Source: Flavobacterium johnsoniae (GTDB taxonomy: Bacteria; Bacteroidota; Bacteroidia; Flavobacteriales; Flavobacteriaceae). From it: DNA of 64,000 nt. Below are positions 1 to 7,353 of the stretch, piece after piece. The notes below the pieces were generated by a model. That model saw only the letters and a list, made by a program, of their open reading frames with translations, did no database searches and had not been told where the DNA came from. Location: NCBI RefSeq assembly GCF_030388325.1, contig NZ_CP103794.1:3224001-3288000 (forward strand). Reading direction: 5' to 3'. Positions within the stretch are counted from its first letter, which is position 1. Each line of letters opens with the position of its first letter. A program made the translations under genes and the position numbers.

Positions 1-416
1 CAGAAGGCTTAATTTTTCCTTTTTTCTCTAATTTAATTGATGATTTAGAGCAAAGAAGAAAGAAACATCTGATAGAGAATGATCTTTTGTATTTAAATTC
101 GAATAAAACCAATTCAGAAAAAGTTTTTCAAACCGAAGGAATTTCAACTCCTTTTGCATTGGGAATTTTATATGTTGTTGAAGGTTCAACACTTGGCGGA
201 AGATTTATTTTGAAAAACGTTTCTAAACTGCCTGAACTTTCAGGAGAAAAAGGTGTTTCATACTTTAACGGTTATGGAGATAAAACAGGAAGTTTTTGGA
301 AATCTTTTCTGAATTTTCTAGCCGAATACGAACAAGAGCATAATTGCGGAGAGGAAATTATAGAAGGAGCAATATTTGCTTTTGATAACATTTATAAGCA
401 TTTTGACCGAAAGTAA
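1..416 (+). CDS. bphO: Biliverdin-producing heme oxygenase (5'-truncated by window edge)
   Basis: Bacterial-type heme oxygenase that opens heme to biliverdin IXalpha, the chromophore for the phytochrome encoded just downstream. The frame is open from base 3, so the gene starts before the window and only about its last 137 codons are present. The visible part has the YVVEGSTLGGR stretch and a later NGYGDKTGSFW stretch, which resemble the distal-helix glycine region and the C-terminal helix of BphO-type enzymes. The proximal heme-ligand histidine would lie in the missing N-terminal part, so activity cannot be judged here. The stop codon lies four bases before the phytochrome start, which indicates one operon. 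The family call rests on motif resemblance plus this neighbour. Confidence 0.85.
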   Translation, partial: EGLIFPFFSNLIDDLEQRRKKHLIENDLLYLNSNKTNSEKVFQTEGISTPFALGILYVVEGSTLGGRFILKNVSKLPELSGEKGVSYFNGYGDKTGSFWKSFLNFLAEYEQEHNCGEEIIEGAIFAFDNIYKHFDRK

Positions 417-420
417 TAAA

Positions 421-2697
421 ATGAAGATCAAAGATATAGTTAATCGCGATCTTGTTAACTTAACCAATTGCGAACATGAACCCATACATATTCCAGGTAA
501 AATACAGCCGCATGGCTTTTTGCTTGGTATTACACTAAAATGGAAAATAGATTTCTGTTCAGAAAATGTTGCTTCTTATTTTGGGATTTCTCACACTGAG
601 ATGTTAGGCAAAGATTTTTCTGCAGTTTTTGGCATTACAGCCGAAGAAGAAATTTTAGCTTATACCAACGGAGATGAGTTTAGAGATGCTTTTCCTCTGG
701 AAATTGAATTATTGGGGAAATTTTTTCAAATCAACATTCATAAAAGTGACGGAATTTACGTTCTAGAAGCAGAATTGCTTTTTGTTGATAGAGAAAAATT
801 GGCTGATGCTTACAAACAAACGATTCAGTTTGTAAGTCAGATGAATAAAACTACTTCGCTTAAAGATTTGTGCGCACTTGTAGCACAGGGAACGCGAGAA
901 ATTACGGGTTATGACCGTGTAATGATTTATCGTTTTGATGAACAATACAACGGAGAAGTTTTTGCCGAAGATTGCCGAGAAGATTTAGAACCTTTTTTAG
1001 GCCTACATTATCCGCATACCGATATTCCTGCACAAGCTAGAGAATTATATATCAAAAATCTGTTGAGATTGATTGTTGATATTGATTATGTGCCAGTTCC
1101 CATTTATACTGTTGATGATAGAGAAGGAAAAAATCTTGATTTAAGTCTTTCTATTTTAAGAAGCACGTCGCCGATTCACGTAGAATACCTAAAAAATATT
1201 GGAGTTGGCGCAACATTGACAATTTCTCTTATTCACCATGGAAAATTATGGGGATTAATTGCTTGCCATCATTATTCAGAGAAAAATATATCTCCTGAAA
1301 TTAGATTGGCGGCAAAACTTCAGGGACAGTTTATTACTTCTCAAATAGATATCAGACAATCTAATGATGAATATATTAGCGCTCAGAAAACGAATTTGGC
1401 ATTAGAACAATTGACAAGTCTGGAACTTCCTGTTTTAAAAGAATCTATAGAAAAAATTGTAGAGGCTCGACAATTGTTAGAAATTGCAAATGCTTCTGGC
1501 GTATGTATTATTACCAGAGATAAAATTTATAAAAATGGTTTAACGCCATCTGATGAGCAAATTATTAGTTTAATCAGACAACTTAAAACTAAGGATATCG
1601 TTGATTTTTTTTCAACCAATAAAATTAGTGACCTTTTTCCGGAATTTGATGAAAACTCCAATTTTGCTGGAATTATTTACCATCCATTAGGAAACAATGG
1701 ACATGTAGTATGGTTTAGGCCAGAAACAATTTCAGAAATTAAGTGGGGCGGCGATCCAGAAAAGAGAATTTTAAAAGACAGCACCGGACTTCATCCAGGA
1801 AACTCATTTAATATCTATAAACAAATTGTAAAAAACCAAAGTAGCAACTGGAAACAGTATGAAATTAATGCTACAATTCAATATACGCATACTTTGCATA
1901 ATCAGCTTATTTTGATTATGTTAAGCGAGGAAGAAGAGAAATATCGTAACCAAAGCGAAATCTTAAAAGAAACCAATTCTGAACTTGAAAATATCAACTG
2001 GATTAGTACGCACGATTTGCAGGAACCTTTGCGTAAAATTCAATTGATAACTTCTAAAATGTTATCAGAAATTGATGTTATTTCTACAGAATCCATTTCA
2101 AATTCATTAGAAAGAGTTTCGAAATCTGCCAATAGAATGAGCGGTTTATTGGAAGACATTCTAAAATACACCAGAATAAAAAATACCAGAGAAACTTTGG
2201 TAGAAGTAAATCTGAATGAAATTCTAGAATCGACAATCAGAGAAATGAATGAAGTAATTCTAGAAAGTAATGCCGTAATTGAATCTGAAAAGTTACCAGA
2301 AGTTCACGCTATTGGATTTTTAATGAGACAGTTATTTGTAAATATTATTCAGAATTCGCTAAAATATTCCTCTCAAGAAAGATCGCCAAAAATTATAATT
2401 ACGGCTTCTCAAGAACCTGTAATTGTACGTGATTTGTTTAAAGTATATTGCCATTGGGTTCGTTTCTCGGATAATGGAATTGGTTTTGAACCGCATTATG
2501 CTGAATCTATTTTTAAAATTTTTACCAGACTTCATACACAAGAACATTATACAGGATCGGGTATAGGTTTGGCATTATGTAAAAAAATTATGCAAGCCGT
2601 TGGCGGTGATATTAGGGCAGAAGGAAAACCAGGTAAAGGAACTGATATTATAATATATTTCCCTTGCGATCCTGAGGATACGCTTTTGCCTTTATAA
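421..2697 (+). CDS. bphP: Bacteriophytochrome sensor histidine kinase
   Basis: Red/far-red light sensor kinase of 758 residues. The order is PAS, GAF, PHY, HisKA, HATPase. Cys17 sits in NCEHEPIHIPGKIQPHG, the position of the biliverdin-linking Cys of bacteriophytochromes. The GAF motif is PHTDIP (198-203, Asp201) where PASDIP is usual. In the PHY tongue the usual PRxSF reads PGNSF (459-463), so the Arg is Gly. The kinase part has His531 in STHDLQEPLRK, an N-box around NSLKYS (~645), DNGIGF (684) and TGSGIGL (711). An upstream in-frame ATG exists at 376 inside the heme oxygenase gene; ATG 421 is chosen because it follows that stop and begins a normal phytochrome N-terminus. No response regulator follows, so the partner lies elsewhere. 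Confidence 0.93.
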   Translation: MKIKDIVNRDLVNLTNCEHEPIHIPGKIQPHGFLLGITLKWKIDFCSENVASYFGISHTEMLGKDFSAVFGITAEEEILAYTNGDEFRDAFPLEIELLGKFFQINIHKSDGIYVLEAELLFVDREKLADAYKQTIQFVSQMNKTTSLKDLCALVAQGTREITGYDRVMIYRFDEQYNGEVFAEDCREDLEPFLGLHYPHTDIPAQARELYIKNLLRLIVDIDYVPVPIYTVDDREGKNLDLSLSILRSTSPIHVEYLKNIGVGATLTISLIHHGKLWGLIACHHYSEKNISPEIRLAAKLQGQFITSQIDIRQSNDEYISAQKTNLALEQLTSLELPVLKESIEKIVEARQLLEIANASGVCIITRDKIYKNGLTPSDEQIISLIRQLKTKDIVDFFSTNKISDLFPEFDENSNFAGIIYHPLGNNGHVVWFRPETISEIKWGGDPEKRILKDSTGLHPGNSFNIYKQIVKNQSSNWKQYEINATIQYTHTLHNQLILIMLSEEEEKYRNQSEILKETNSELENINWISTHDLQEPLRKIQLITSKMLSEIDVISTESISNSLERVSKSANRMSGLLEDILKYTRIKNTRETLVEVNLNEILESTIREMNEVILESNAVIESEKLPEVHAIGFLMRQLFVNIIQNSLKYSSQERSPKIIITASQEPVIVRDLFKVYCHWVRFSDNGIGFEPHYAESIFKIFTRLHTQEHYTGSGIGLALCKKIMQAVGGDIRAEGKPGKGTDIIIYFPCDPEDTLLPL

Positions 2698-2708
2698 ATA
2701 TTTTTTTC

Positions 2709-2842
2709 AACACATAGAACATAGATTTTTCTTTTACAAAGAGTTAATCGAAAGAAACTAGTTTCTAAAACATAGTCAACAATGTTTGTTTAAACAAGTG
2801 AAGCGCCTTTATTTATAATAGTGAGCTATGTTTCTATGTATT
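2709..2842. repeat. Family-1 intergenic palindromic repeat, copy A
   Basis: About 134 bp that begins with AACACATAG and ends with CTATGTTTCTATGT, so its ends are inverted repeats. The inside holds the conserved AGAAACTAGTTTCT palindrome and AAACAAGTGAAGCGCC. It is clearly related to the copies at 3843, 8886, 20329 and 37618. It fills the gap between the phytochrome and the EamA gene. No coding potential is seen. Confidence 0.85.
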
Positions 2843-2909
2843 GAATAAATTTTTCGCTTATTGATTTAATCATATTTAATCTTTTTAAATCTGCGAGAAA
2901 CACTAATAT

Positions 2910-3797
2910 CTAATTTTTATCTGCGACAACTTTTATTTTAGATTTTTTAAAATTGACTTCAGAAATAATTGTGGCTGAAAAGATTAAAGTTCCTCCCAAA
3001 AGCAAACGCCACGTAAGATTTTCTCCTAAAATAAAAAAAGCACCGATTGCGCCAAAAACAGGCTCAAACAAATAAATTACAGCAACGCGCTCGGCAGATA
3101 AATAACGCTGTGAAATATTAGAAACCGTATACATAAAAGCGGTAGAAAATAAAGCACAATAAATAACACCAAGCCAGAAAGTATCACTTTTTGGAAACCA
3201 TTCTGCATGCTGATCTGTAAATGCCAAACAAAAAGTAAACAAAGCACAAAACGAAAACATTGGCACAATCGAATACAAAAGATTCTTTGATAATGAATGT
3301 TTTTCAACCGAAATTAAATAAACAGCAAAAGCAAATGCGCCAGCAATAGTAAGCAAATCGCCGAAGTTTATAGTAAATTTTTCTTGTACGGCAATTATAA
3401 ACAAACCAGTTAAAGCGGTCAAAGCCGCAATCCAAATTTTTAATGGCGTATTGGTTTTATAAAAAGCCAATTTCATCAACGGAATAATAATCACGGTTAA
3501 TCCTGCAATAAAAGAACATTGTGAAGCACTTGTATATTTAAGTGCAACGGTTTGTAATTGAATACCTAAAAACATTGGTACAGCAAGAATAAAACCAGTT
3601 TTGATAGCTTCTAGATTCATGTTTTTAACGTATTTCCAAAAGACAATACTCAGAACAATTACAGCTAGAAAAAAGCGATAAAATAAAAAAGTGTTGGGCG
3701 AATAATCGCCAATTGCCATTTTGGTAATCGAATAGGAGATTCCCCAAAACGCAGTTCCGAGGATTAGTAAAAGCAGTAAAAGTTGTCTTTTTTTCAT
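2910..3797 (-). CDS. EamA/DMT-family membrane transporter
   Basis: Inner-membrane transporter of the drug/metabolite superfamily, about 295 residues with roughly ten hydrophobic segments and two repeated EamA-type halves. The first half includes GTAFWGISYSITKMAIGDYSP, typical for family N-termini; the second includes YLFEPVFGAIGAFFILGENLT, the usual end of EamA proteins. The substrate cannot be inferred. A longer frame starts at a TTG at 3809, but the ATG at 3797 gives a natural N-terminus (MKKRQLLLLLL) and is preferred. The gene is bracketed by two same-orientation copies of the family-1 repeat (2709-2842 and 3843-3978). No operon partner is evident. Confidence 0.85.
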   Translation of the reverse strand: MKKRQLLLLLLILGTAFWGISYSITKMAIGDYSPNTFLFYRFFLAVIVLSIVFWKYVKNMNLEAIKTGFILAVPMFLGIQLQTVALKYTSASQCSFIAGLTVIIIPLMKLAFYKTNTPLKIWIAALTALTGLFIIAVQEKFTINFGDLLTIAGAFAFAVYLISVEKHSLSKNLLYSIVPMFSFCALFTFCLAFTDQHAEWFPKSDTFWLGVIYCALFSTAFMYTVSNISQRYLSAERVAVIYLFEPVFGAIGAFFILGENLTWRLLLGGTLIFSATIISEVNFKKSKIKVVADKN

Positions 3798-3842
3798 TTG
3801 TTGAAGCAATTATTGCTTTTTATAATTTGTGAAAAATATTAA

Positions 3843-3978
3843 AACACATAGAAACATAGGTTTTTCTTTTAAAAAGAGGCAATTGAAAGAAACTAGTTTC
3901 TAACACATAGCAAACTATGTTTTTTTAAACAAGTGAAACGCCTTTATTGAATATGTAAAATCTATGTTTCTATGTGTT
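3843..3978. repeat. Family-1 intergenic palindromic repeat, copy B (most complete)
   Basis: 136 bp that starts AACACATAGAAACATAG and ends CTATGTTTCTATGTGTT, which are exact reverse complements of each other over 17 bases. Inside are GAAAGAAACTAGTTTCTAAC and AAACAAGTGAAACGCC, shared with other copies. It lies between the GNAT gene (4000-4518) and the EamA gene and contains no ORF. It serves as the reference copy for the family in this window. Confidence 0.9.
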
Positions 3979-3999
3979 AAATGATTGTATTTGATTAAT

Positions 4000-4518
4000 T
4001 TATAAAACTTTTTTCATCATTAAATCCGTTTGTTCATCATCGCCTAATCTAAAAATATGTGTGTCAAATTGCATAAAACCATTTTTGGTATAAAAACTAA
4101 TGGCTCTAAAATTCTTTTCCCAAACGCCAAGCCACATATAAGAAGCTTTTACTTCTTTGGCAGTTTGTTCCGCTTGAGTATAAAGTGCTTGCGCGACTTT
4201 TTTTCCGTGAAATTCTTTGGCTACATAAATACGTTCAATTTCTAGAGCATTCACATTTTCTTTTTCAGTTTGTGCATCGCCAGTATTTAATTTCAGATAA
4301 CCAACTACTTTTTCATCTAAAACTGCCAAATAAAAATAAGAATTCGGATTGTTTAGCTCTGAAGTTAATTTATCAGTTGCAAAACTTTCATTTAAATATT
4401 TATTCATATTTTCTTCGCTATTCACTTCTGCAAATGTTTCAGAAAAAGTTTGTCTGCCAATTAATTGTAGCGTATTTAAATCTTTTACTGTTGCTTTTTT
4501 TATTTCTAATGAATTCAT
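4000..4518 (-). CDS. GNAT-family N-acetyltransferase
   Basis: Cytosolic acetyl-CoA-dependent N-acetyltransferase of 172 residues. The acetyl-CoA binding region is visible as ALEIERIYVAKEFHGKKVAQALYTQA, which matches the beta4-turn-helix of GNAT enzymes (RxxGxx/A, here HGKKVA). It is followed by WLGVWEKNFRAISFYTKNGF, a normal GNAT C-terminus. The acceptor cannot be told; the layout resembles PaiA/RimI-like members. It is divergent from the LysR-type gene at 4582 with a 63-bp gap, so that regulator may control it. The ATG at 4518 begins a natural N-terminus. Confidence 0.85.
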   Translation of the reverse strand: MNSLEIKKATVKDLNTLQLIGRQTFSETFAEVNSEENMNKYLNESFATDKLTSELNNPNSYFYLAVLDEKVVGYLKLNTGDAQTEKENVNALEIERIYVAKEFHGKKVAQALYTQAEQTAKEVKASYMWLGVWEKNFRAISFYTKNGFMQFDTHIFRLGDDEQTDLMMKKVL

Positions 4519-4581
4519 TTTTTTATTCTTTAATGCATTAAAAGCTGTTTTTTGTTTTTAATAAATGCGTAAATTGCATCA

Positions 4582-5445
4582 ATGGATTTACAGCAAATTA
4601 AATATTTTTTAGCGTTATCACGCGAACTTCATTTCTGGAATACAGCCGGAAAAATGAATATTACCCAATCTGCATTGAGCCGTCAAATTCAATCTTTAGA
4701 AAATCAGCTTGGTATTCAATTGTTTGAAAGAAACAAACGTAATGTCAAACTTACCGCTGCGGGTCAATTTCTAAAAGAAAAATGGGAAGTTGAATTGAAC
4801 AAACTCGAATTTATTCATCAATCTGCCCGCCAAATTCAGTTGGGCGAAAGCGGTACAATTACCATTTCTCATCCTGATTCTATTTCGGCTTCTATTATGC
4901 CTGAGATTTTATCTCGCATTTCTGATGCTTATCCGAAACTTAAAATCAAATTGGTTCAAGTTCTTTATGAGAATCAGCAAGATTTTCTTCGCAATTATAA
5001 AATCGATTTAGCGATTACGAGAGATATCAATAACGCAAAAGATATTGAATCTCAAAAAATCCATACCGATCATTTAGCGATTGTTGTTCCCGAAGATCAT
5101 CCATATCAAACTCCCGAGGATTTGACTAAGGAAACACTTGCTTCTCAAAAGTTTATTTTGCCAACTAATGATGAAGGAAGCAGTTATAGCGATCTAATCA
5201 GACGATTATTTAATTCTTTGGAAAACGCTCCAGAAGTATATCTTCATTCTGAATTTGGTTCGGCAATTATTGCTTTGGTTCGAAAAGGACTAGGAATTGC
5301 GATTTTGCCCGATTCTTATCTTTTTCATGAAATTCCTGGAATTCGATTTATCAAATTGCCGTTAGAAACCGATTTGTATATCAATTGGCGAACAGAAGAT
5401 CATAATCCTGTTTTAGCCAATGTTTTAAAATTGATTATTCCTTAA
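4582..5445 (+). CDS. LysR-family transcriptional regulator
   Basis: DNA-binding regulator of 287 residues. The N-terminal winged helix-turn-helix (about 1-60) is recognisable from MDLQQIKYFLALSRELHFW and ITQSALSRQIQSLENQLG, followed by LFERNKRNVKLTAAG. The rest is a LysR substrate-binding domain (about 88-285), so it should sense a small molecule. It is divergent from the GNAT gene at 4000-4518 and convergent with the second GNAT gene at 5449, whose stop is only four bases away. LysR proteins often regulate the divergent neighbour, so the first GNAT gene is the likeliest target; this is inference from layout only. Confidence 0.92.
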   Translation: MDLQQIKYFLALSRELHFWNTAGKMNITQSALSRQIQSLENQLGIQLFERNKRNVKLTAAGQFLKEKWEVELNKLEFIHQSARQIQLGESGTITISHPDSISASIMPEILSRISDAYPKLKIKLVQVLYENQQDFLRNYKIDLAITRDINNAKDIESQKIHTDHLAIVVPEDHPYQTPEDLTKETLASQKFILPTNDEGSSYSDLIRRLFNSLENAPEVYLHSEFGSAIIALVRKGLGIAILPDSYLFHEIPGIRFIKLPLETDLYINWRTEDHNPVLANVLKLIIP

Positions 5446-5448
5446 ATT

Positions 5449-5895
5449 TTAGGCACGAAGCATTCCAATATGTGGAATTCCATCTTCATCATAAACTTCA
5501 CCTTGTTCTGCAAATCCTAAAGATTGATAGAATTTGGATAAATGATATTGCGCACTGATTCGAATTGGCGCTTTTCCAAACTTTTCTTCACAACCTGCAA
5601 TCGAAGCTTCCATTAATTTTACTCCCAAACCTAATCCGCGATGTGCTCTTGAAATTACAACTCTTCCTATTGAAATTTCGTCATAAGATACTCCGCTAGG
5701 AAGTAAACGTGTTACTCCAGCTAGTTCGTTATCCACATGAAATAAAACATGAAAACCTTTTTGGTCTTTATTGTCCAAATCTAAATACGGACAGTTTTGT
5801 TCGACTACAAAAACGTCACTTCTTAAACGAAGCATATTGTATAATTCGTGATTGGTTAATTCGTCAAAAGATTTAATGGAATGGCTAAATGTCAT
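5449..5895 (-). CDS. ElaA-like GNAT acetyltransferase
   Basis: Predicted cytosolic N-acetyltransferase of 148 residues, like the ElaA subgroup. MLRLRSDVFVVEQNCPYLDLDNKDQ is close to the ElaA N-terminal signature, and IGRVVISRAHRGLGLGVKLMEAS is the acetyl-CoA binding turn. The frame could start nine codons upstream at 5922, but a good -7 element (TATCTTTG, 5927 to 5920) overlaps that point and would place transcription start inside those codons, so ATG 5895 is preferred. It converges on the LysR gene. The substrate is unknown for this subgroup. Confidence 0.85.
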   Translation of the reverse strand: MTFSHSIKSFDELTNHELYNMLRLRSDVFVVEQNCPYLDLDNKDQKGFHVLFHVDNELAGVTRLLPSGVSYDEISIGRVVISRAHRGLGLGVKLMEASIAGCEEKFGKAPIRISAQYHLSKFYQSLGFAEQGEVYDEDGIPHIGMLRA

Positions 5896-5919
5896 TTTTA
5901 TTTTTGCTTTAATTTTCAA

Positions 5920-5927
5920 CAAAGATA
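5920..5927 (-). promoter_or_regulatory. Candidate -7 promoter element of the ElaA-like gene
   Basis: TATCTTTG on the minus strand matches the Bacteroidota -7 consensus TAnnTTTG. It lies 25 bases upstream of ATG 5895. It supports the shorter start of that gene. No convincing -33 TTG at the usual spacing was confirmed. Confidence 0.5.
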
Positions 5928-6034
5928 AAAGAGAGAATAATGTTTTAAAATGCTATTTTTTTATCATGTGATGCTAAAAATGCATTAATGTCTTTTGAAA
6001 CAAAAAAAATTTGACAAAAGTTCAGCTTACAGTT

Positions 6035-6136
6035 TGTCATTCTGAGGAACGAAGAATCTTCGCAAGAAACTCCCCAAAGTGGATTGCAAATCTGTGTCGA
6101 GCTACTTGCGAAGATTCTTCGTTCCTCAGAATGACA
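6035..6136. repeat. Family-2 palindromic repeat, copy 1
   Basis: 102 bp with perfect 32-base inverted arms (6035-6066 and 6105-6136) around a 38-base centre. The arms begin TGTCATTCTGAGGAACGAAG. A second copy of identical length is at 37726-37827 and shares the inner GAGCTACTTGCGAAGATTC. It lies in the 353-bp gap between the ElaA-like and SMR genes. Apart from this and the family-3 palindrome at 6193 I see nothing else in that gap. Confidence 0.92.
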
Positions 6137-6192
6137 AGATTGTGGTTACTAACGAGAAGATTTTGAACAGCAATGCTCTTAAAAACAAAAAA

Positions 6193-6225
6193 AACTTTGG
6201 CAAAGTTCTGAACTTTGCCAAAGTT
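6193..6225. repeat. Family-3 double palindrome, copy 1
   Basis: Two 15-base arms, AACTTTGGCAAAGTT and AACTTTGCCAAAGTT, are separated by CTG. The arms are perfect reverse complements, and each arm is itself nearly palindromic. The same design occurs at 20278-20310 with T/A in place of the G/C pair. It lies just past the stop of the SMR gene (6249, minus strand), so it could also end that transcript. Confidence 0.85.
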
Positions 6226-6248
6226 GTATGTAATCGTAAAATATATTT

Positions 6249-6575
6249 TTAGTGTGAAACCGCTTTTAAACCCACAATAGAACCAACTAAAGTTGTCAAA
6301 AAGAACAATCTCCAGAAAGCGGCAGGTTCTTTAAAAACAAAAATACCGACTAAAACTGTTCCAACGGCACCAATTCCTGTCCAAACTGCGTAAGCCGTTC
6401 CTAACGGAAGTGTTTCTGTGGCTTTCATTAATAAAAGCATACTTACGGTTAGCGAAATAAAGAATCCAATATACCAATAATACATTTCAGTTCCAGTTGT
6501 TGCTTTTGCTTTTCCAAGACATGATGCAAAGGCTACTTCAAATAGGCCAGCGATGATTAAAATAATCCAGTTCAT
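6249..6575 (-). CDS. Small multidrug resistance (SMR) family exporter, SugE/Gdx-like
   Basis: Inner-membrane exporter of 108 residues, the usual SMR length, with four hydrophobic helices. The conserved helix-1 glutamate is Glu13 in ILIIAGLFEVAFASCLGKA, the proton/substrate site of the family. The stretch LPLGTAYAVWTGIGAVGTVLVG is characteristic and is closest to the SugE/Gdx branch, whose studied members export guanidinium or quaternary ammonium compounds. SMR proteins work as dimers. The Crp-like regulator gene directly upstream (6649-7209) reads in the same direction with a 73-base gap and may control or be co-transcribed with it. Assignment between guanidinium and drug export is not certain. 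Confidence 0.85.
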   Translation of the reverse strand: MNWIILIIAGLFEVAFASCLGKAKATTGTEMYYWYIGFFISLTVSMLLLMKATETLPLGTAYAVWTGIGAVGTVLVGIFVFKEPAAFWRLFFLTTLVGSIVGLKAVSH

Positions 6576-6648
6576 ATAGTTAAAATTTTGTGTTGCAAAG
6601 TTCTTTTATCGAATTCGGAAAAAATTTAACAAATGATAAAAAATGAAG

Positions 6649-7209
6649 TTATTTTAGCTCCGCACGAATTCTGCTTAAACTGACTTGTGTAATTCCTAAA
6701 TAAGATGCAATATGACCTAATTGAACTCTTTTTATGATTTCAGGATGATCTTTCATCAATTCTAGATAACGTTCTGAAGCATTTTTGAATTGTCTGGAAA
6801 TCAAACGTTCTTCAGTTTTAATCAATTCTTTTTCTGCAAATTTTCTTCCCCAATTGGCAATATGGACATCTTCGCTGAAAAGCTTTCTTAGGTTTTCTGT
6901 TTTAAGTTCGTATAATTCGCAATCTTCTAGAAGTTCTATATTTTCATATCCAGGCTGGTCTTCAACATAGCTTTTCATCGAAATAATGGTTTCGCCTTCT
7001 TTTCCAAACCAAAAAGTCACTTCATTGTCTCTTTCTACAAAAGCTCTAACCAATCCTTTCTTTATAAAATAAATATTCGATTCTATTTTGTTGGATTTTA
7101 ATAAAATATGCCCTTTCGAGAAAGCAATTTCCGAAACATTATTTTGCAATTCCAATCTGGATTGCTCTGGAAGTAAATGTATTTGGTCTAGAATATTCGA
7201 AATATCCAT
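6649..7209 (-). CDS. Crp/Fnr-family transcriptional regulator
   Basis: Regulator of 186 residues with an N-terminal cyclic-nucleotide-binding-type beta-roll (about 20-115, including SKGHILLKSNKIESNIYFIKKG split over the barrel) and a C-terminal helix-turn-helix (IASYLGITQVSLSRIRAEL at the very end). The Arg pattern of true cAMP pockets is not evident, which is usual in this Bacteroidota subgroup, so the ligand is unknown. It precedes the SMR gene in the same direction and likely acts on it. A hairpin terminator (7269-7296) separates it from the efflux operon that ends at 7354. Confidence 0.88.
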   Translation of the reverse strand: MDISNILDQIHLLPEQSRLELQNNVSEIAFSKGHILLKSNKIESNIYFIKKGLVRAFVERDNEVTFWFGKEGETIISMKSYVEDQPGYENIELLEDCELYELKTENLRKLFSEDVHIANWGRKFAEKELIKTEERLISRQFKNASERYLELMKDHPEIIKRVQLGHIASYLGITQVSLSRIRAELK

Positions 7210-7268
7210 TTGTAATTTTTCAATAAAGATAGTTTTTGTTAAGACGAACAGAAAATTTCATTCAAAAA

Positions 7269-7296
7269 AAATCCCATTTCTATTGAAATGGGATTT
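7269..7296 (-). terminator. Intrinsic terminator of the RND efflux operon
   Basis: A perfect 12-base stem, AAATCCCATTTC with GAAATGGGATTT, has a 4-base loop. Read on the minus strand it is followed by a run of eight T. It lies 58 bases after the stop of the TolC-like gene and before the Crp-like gene. Confidence 0.85.
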
Positions 7297-7353
7297 AAAA
7301 TTACCTCTGCGATGAGCTATAAAACAGAGGCAATTTTGACCAATATATAAAAA

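Noticed and set aside
2709..3978. Repeats considered as a CRISPR array
   Set aside because: Copies are far apart, of unequal length, palindromic over their whole length, and without regular spacers or cas genes.
2709..3978. EamA gene between two repeat copies considered as a composite transposon
   Set aside because: No transposase is present and no target duplication was seen; only the bracketing itself is reported.
4185..4541. Plus-strand ORF of 118 codons overlapping the first GNAT gene
   Set aside because: It lies antisense within a gene with clear GNAT motifs and its Leu/Phe-rich translation has no recognisable features.
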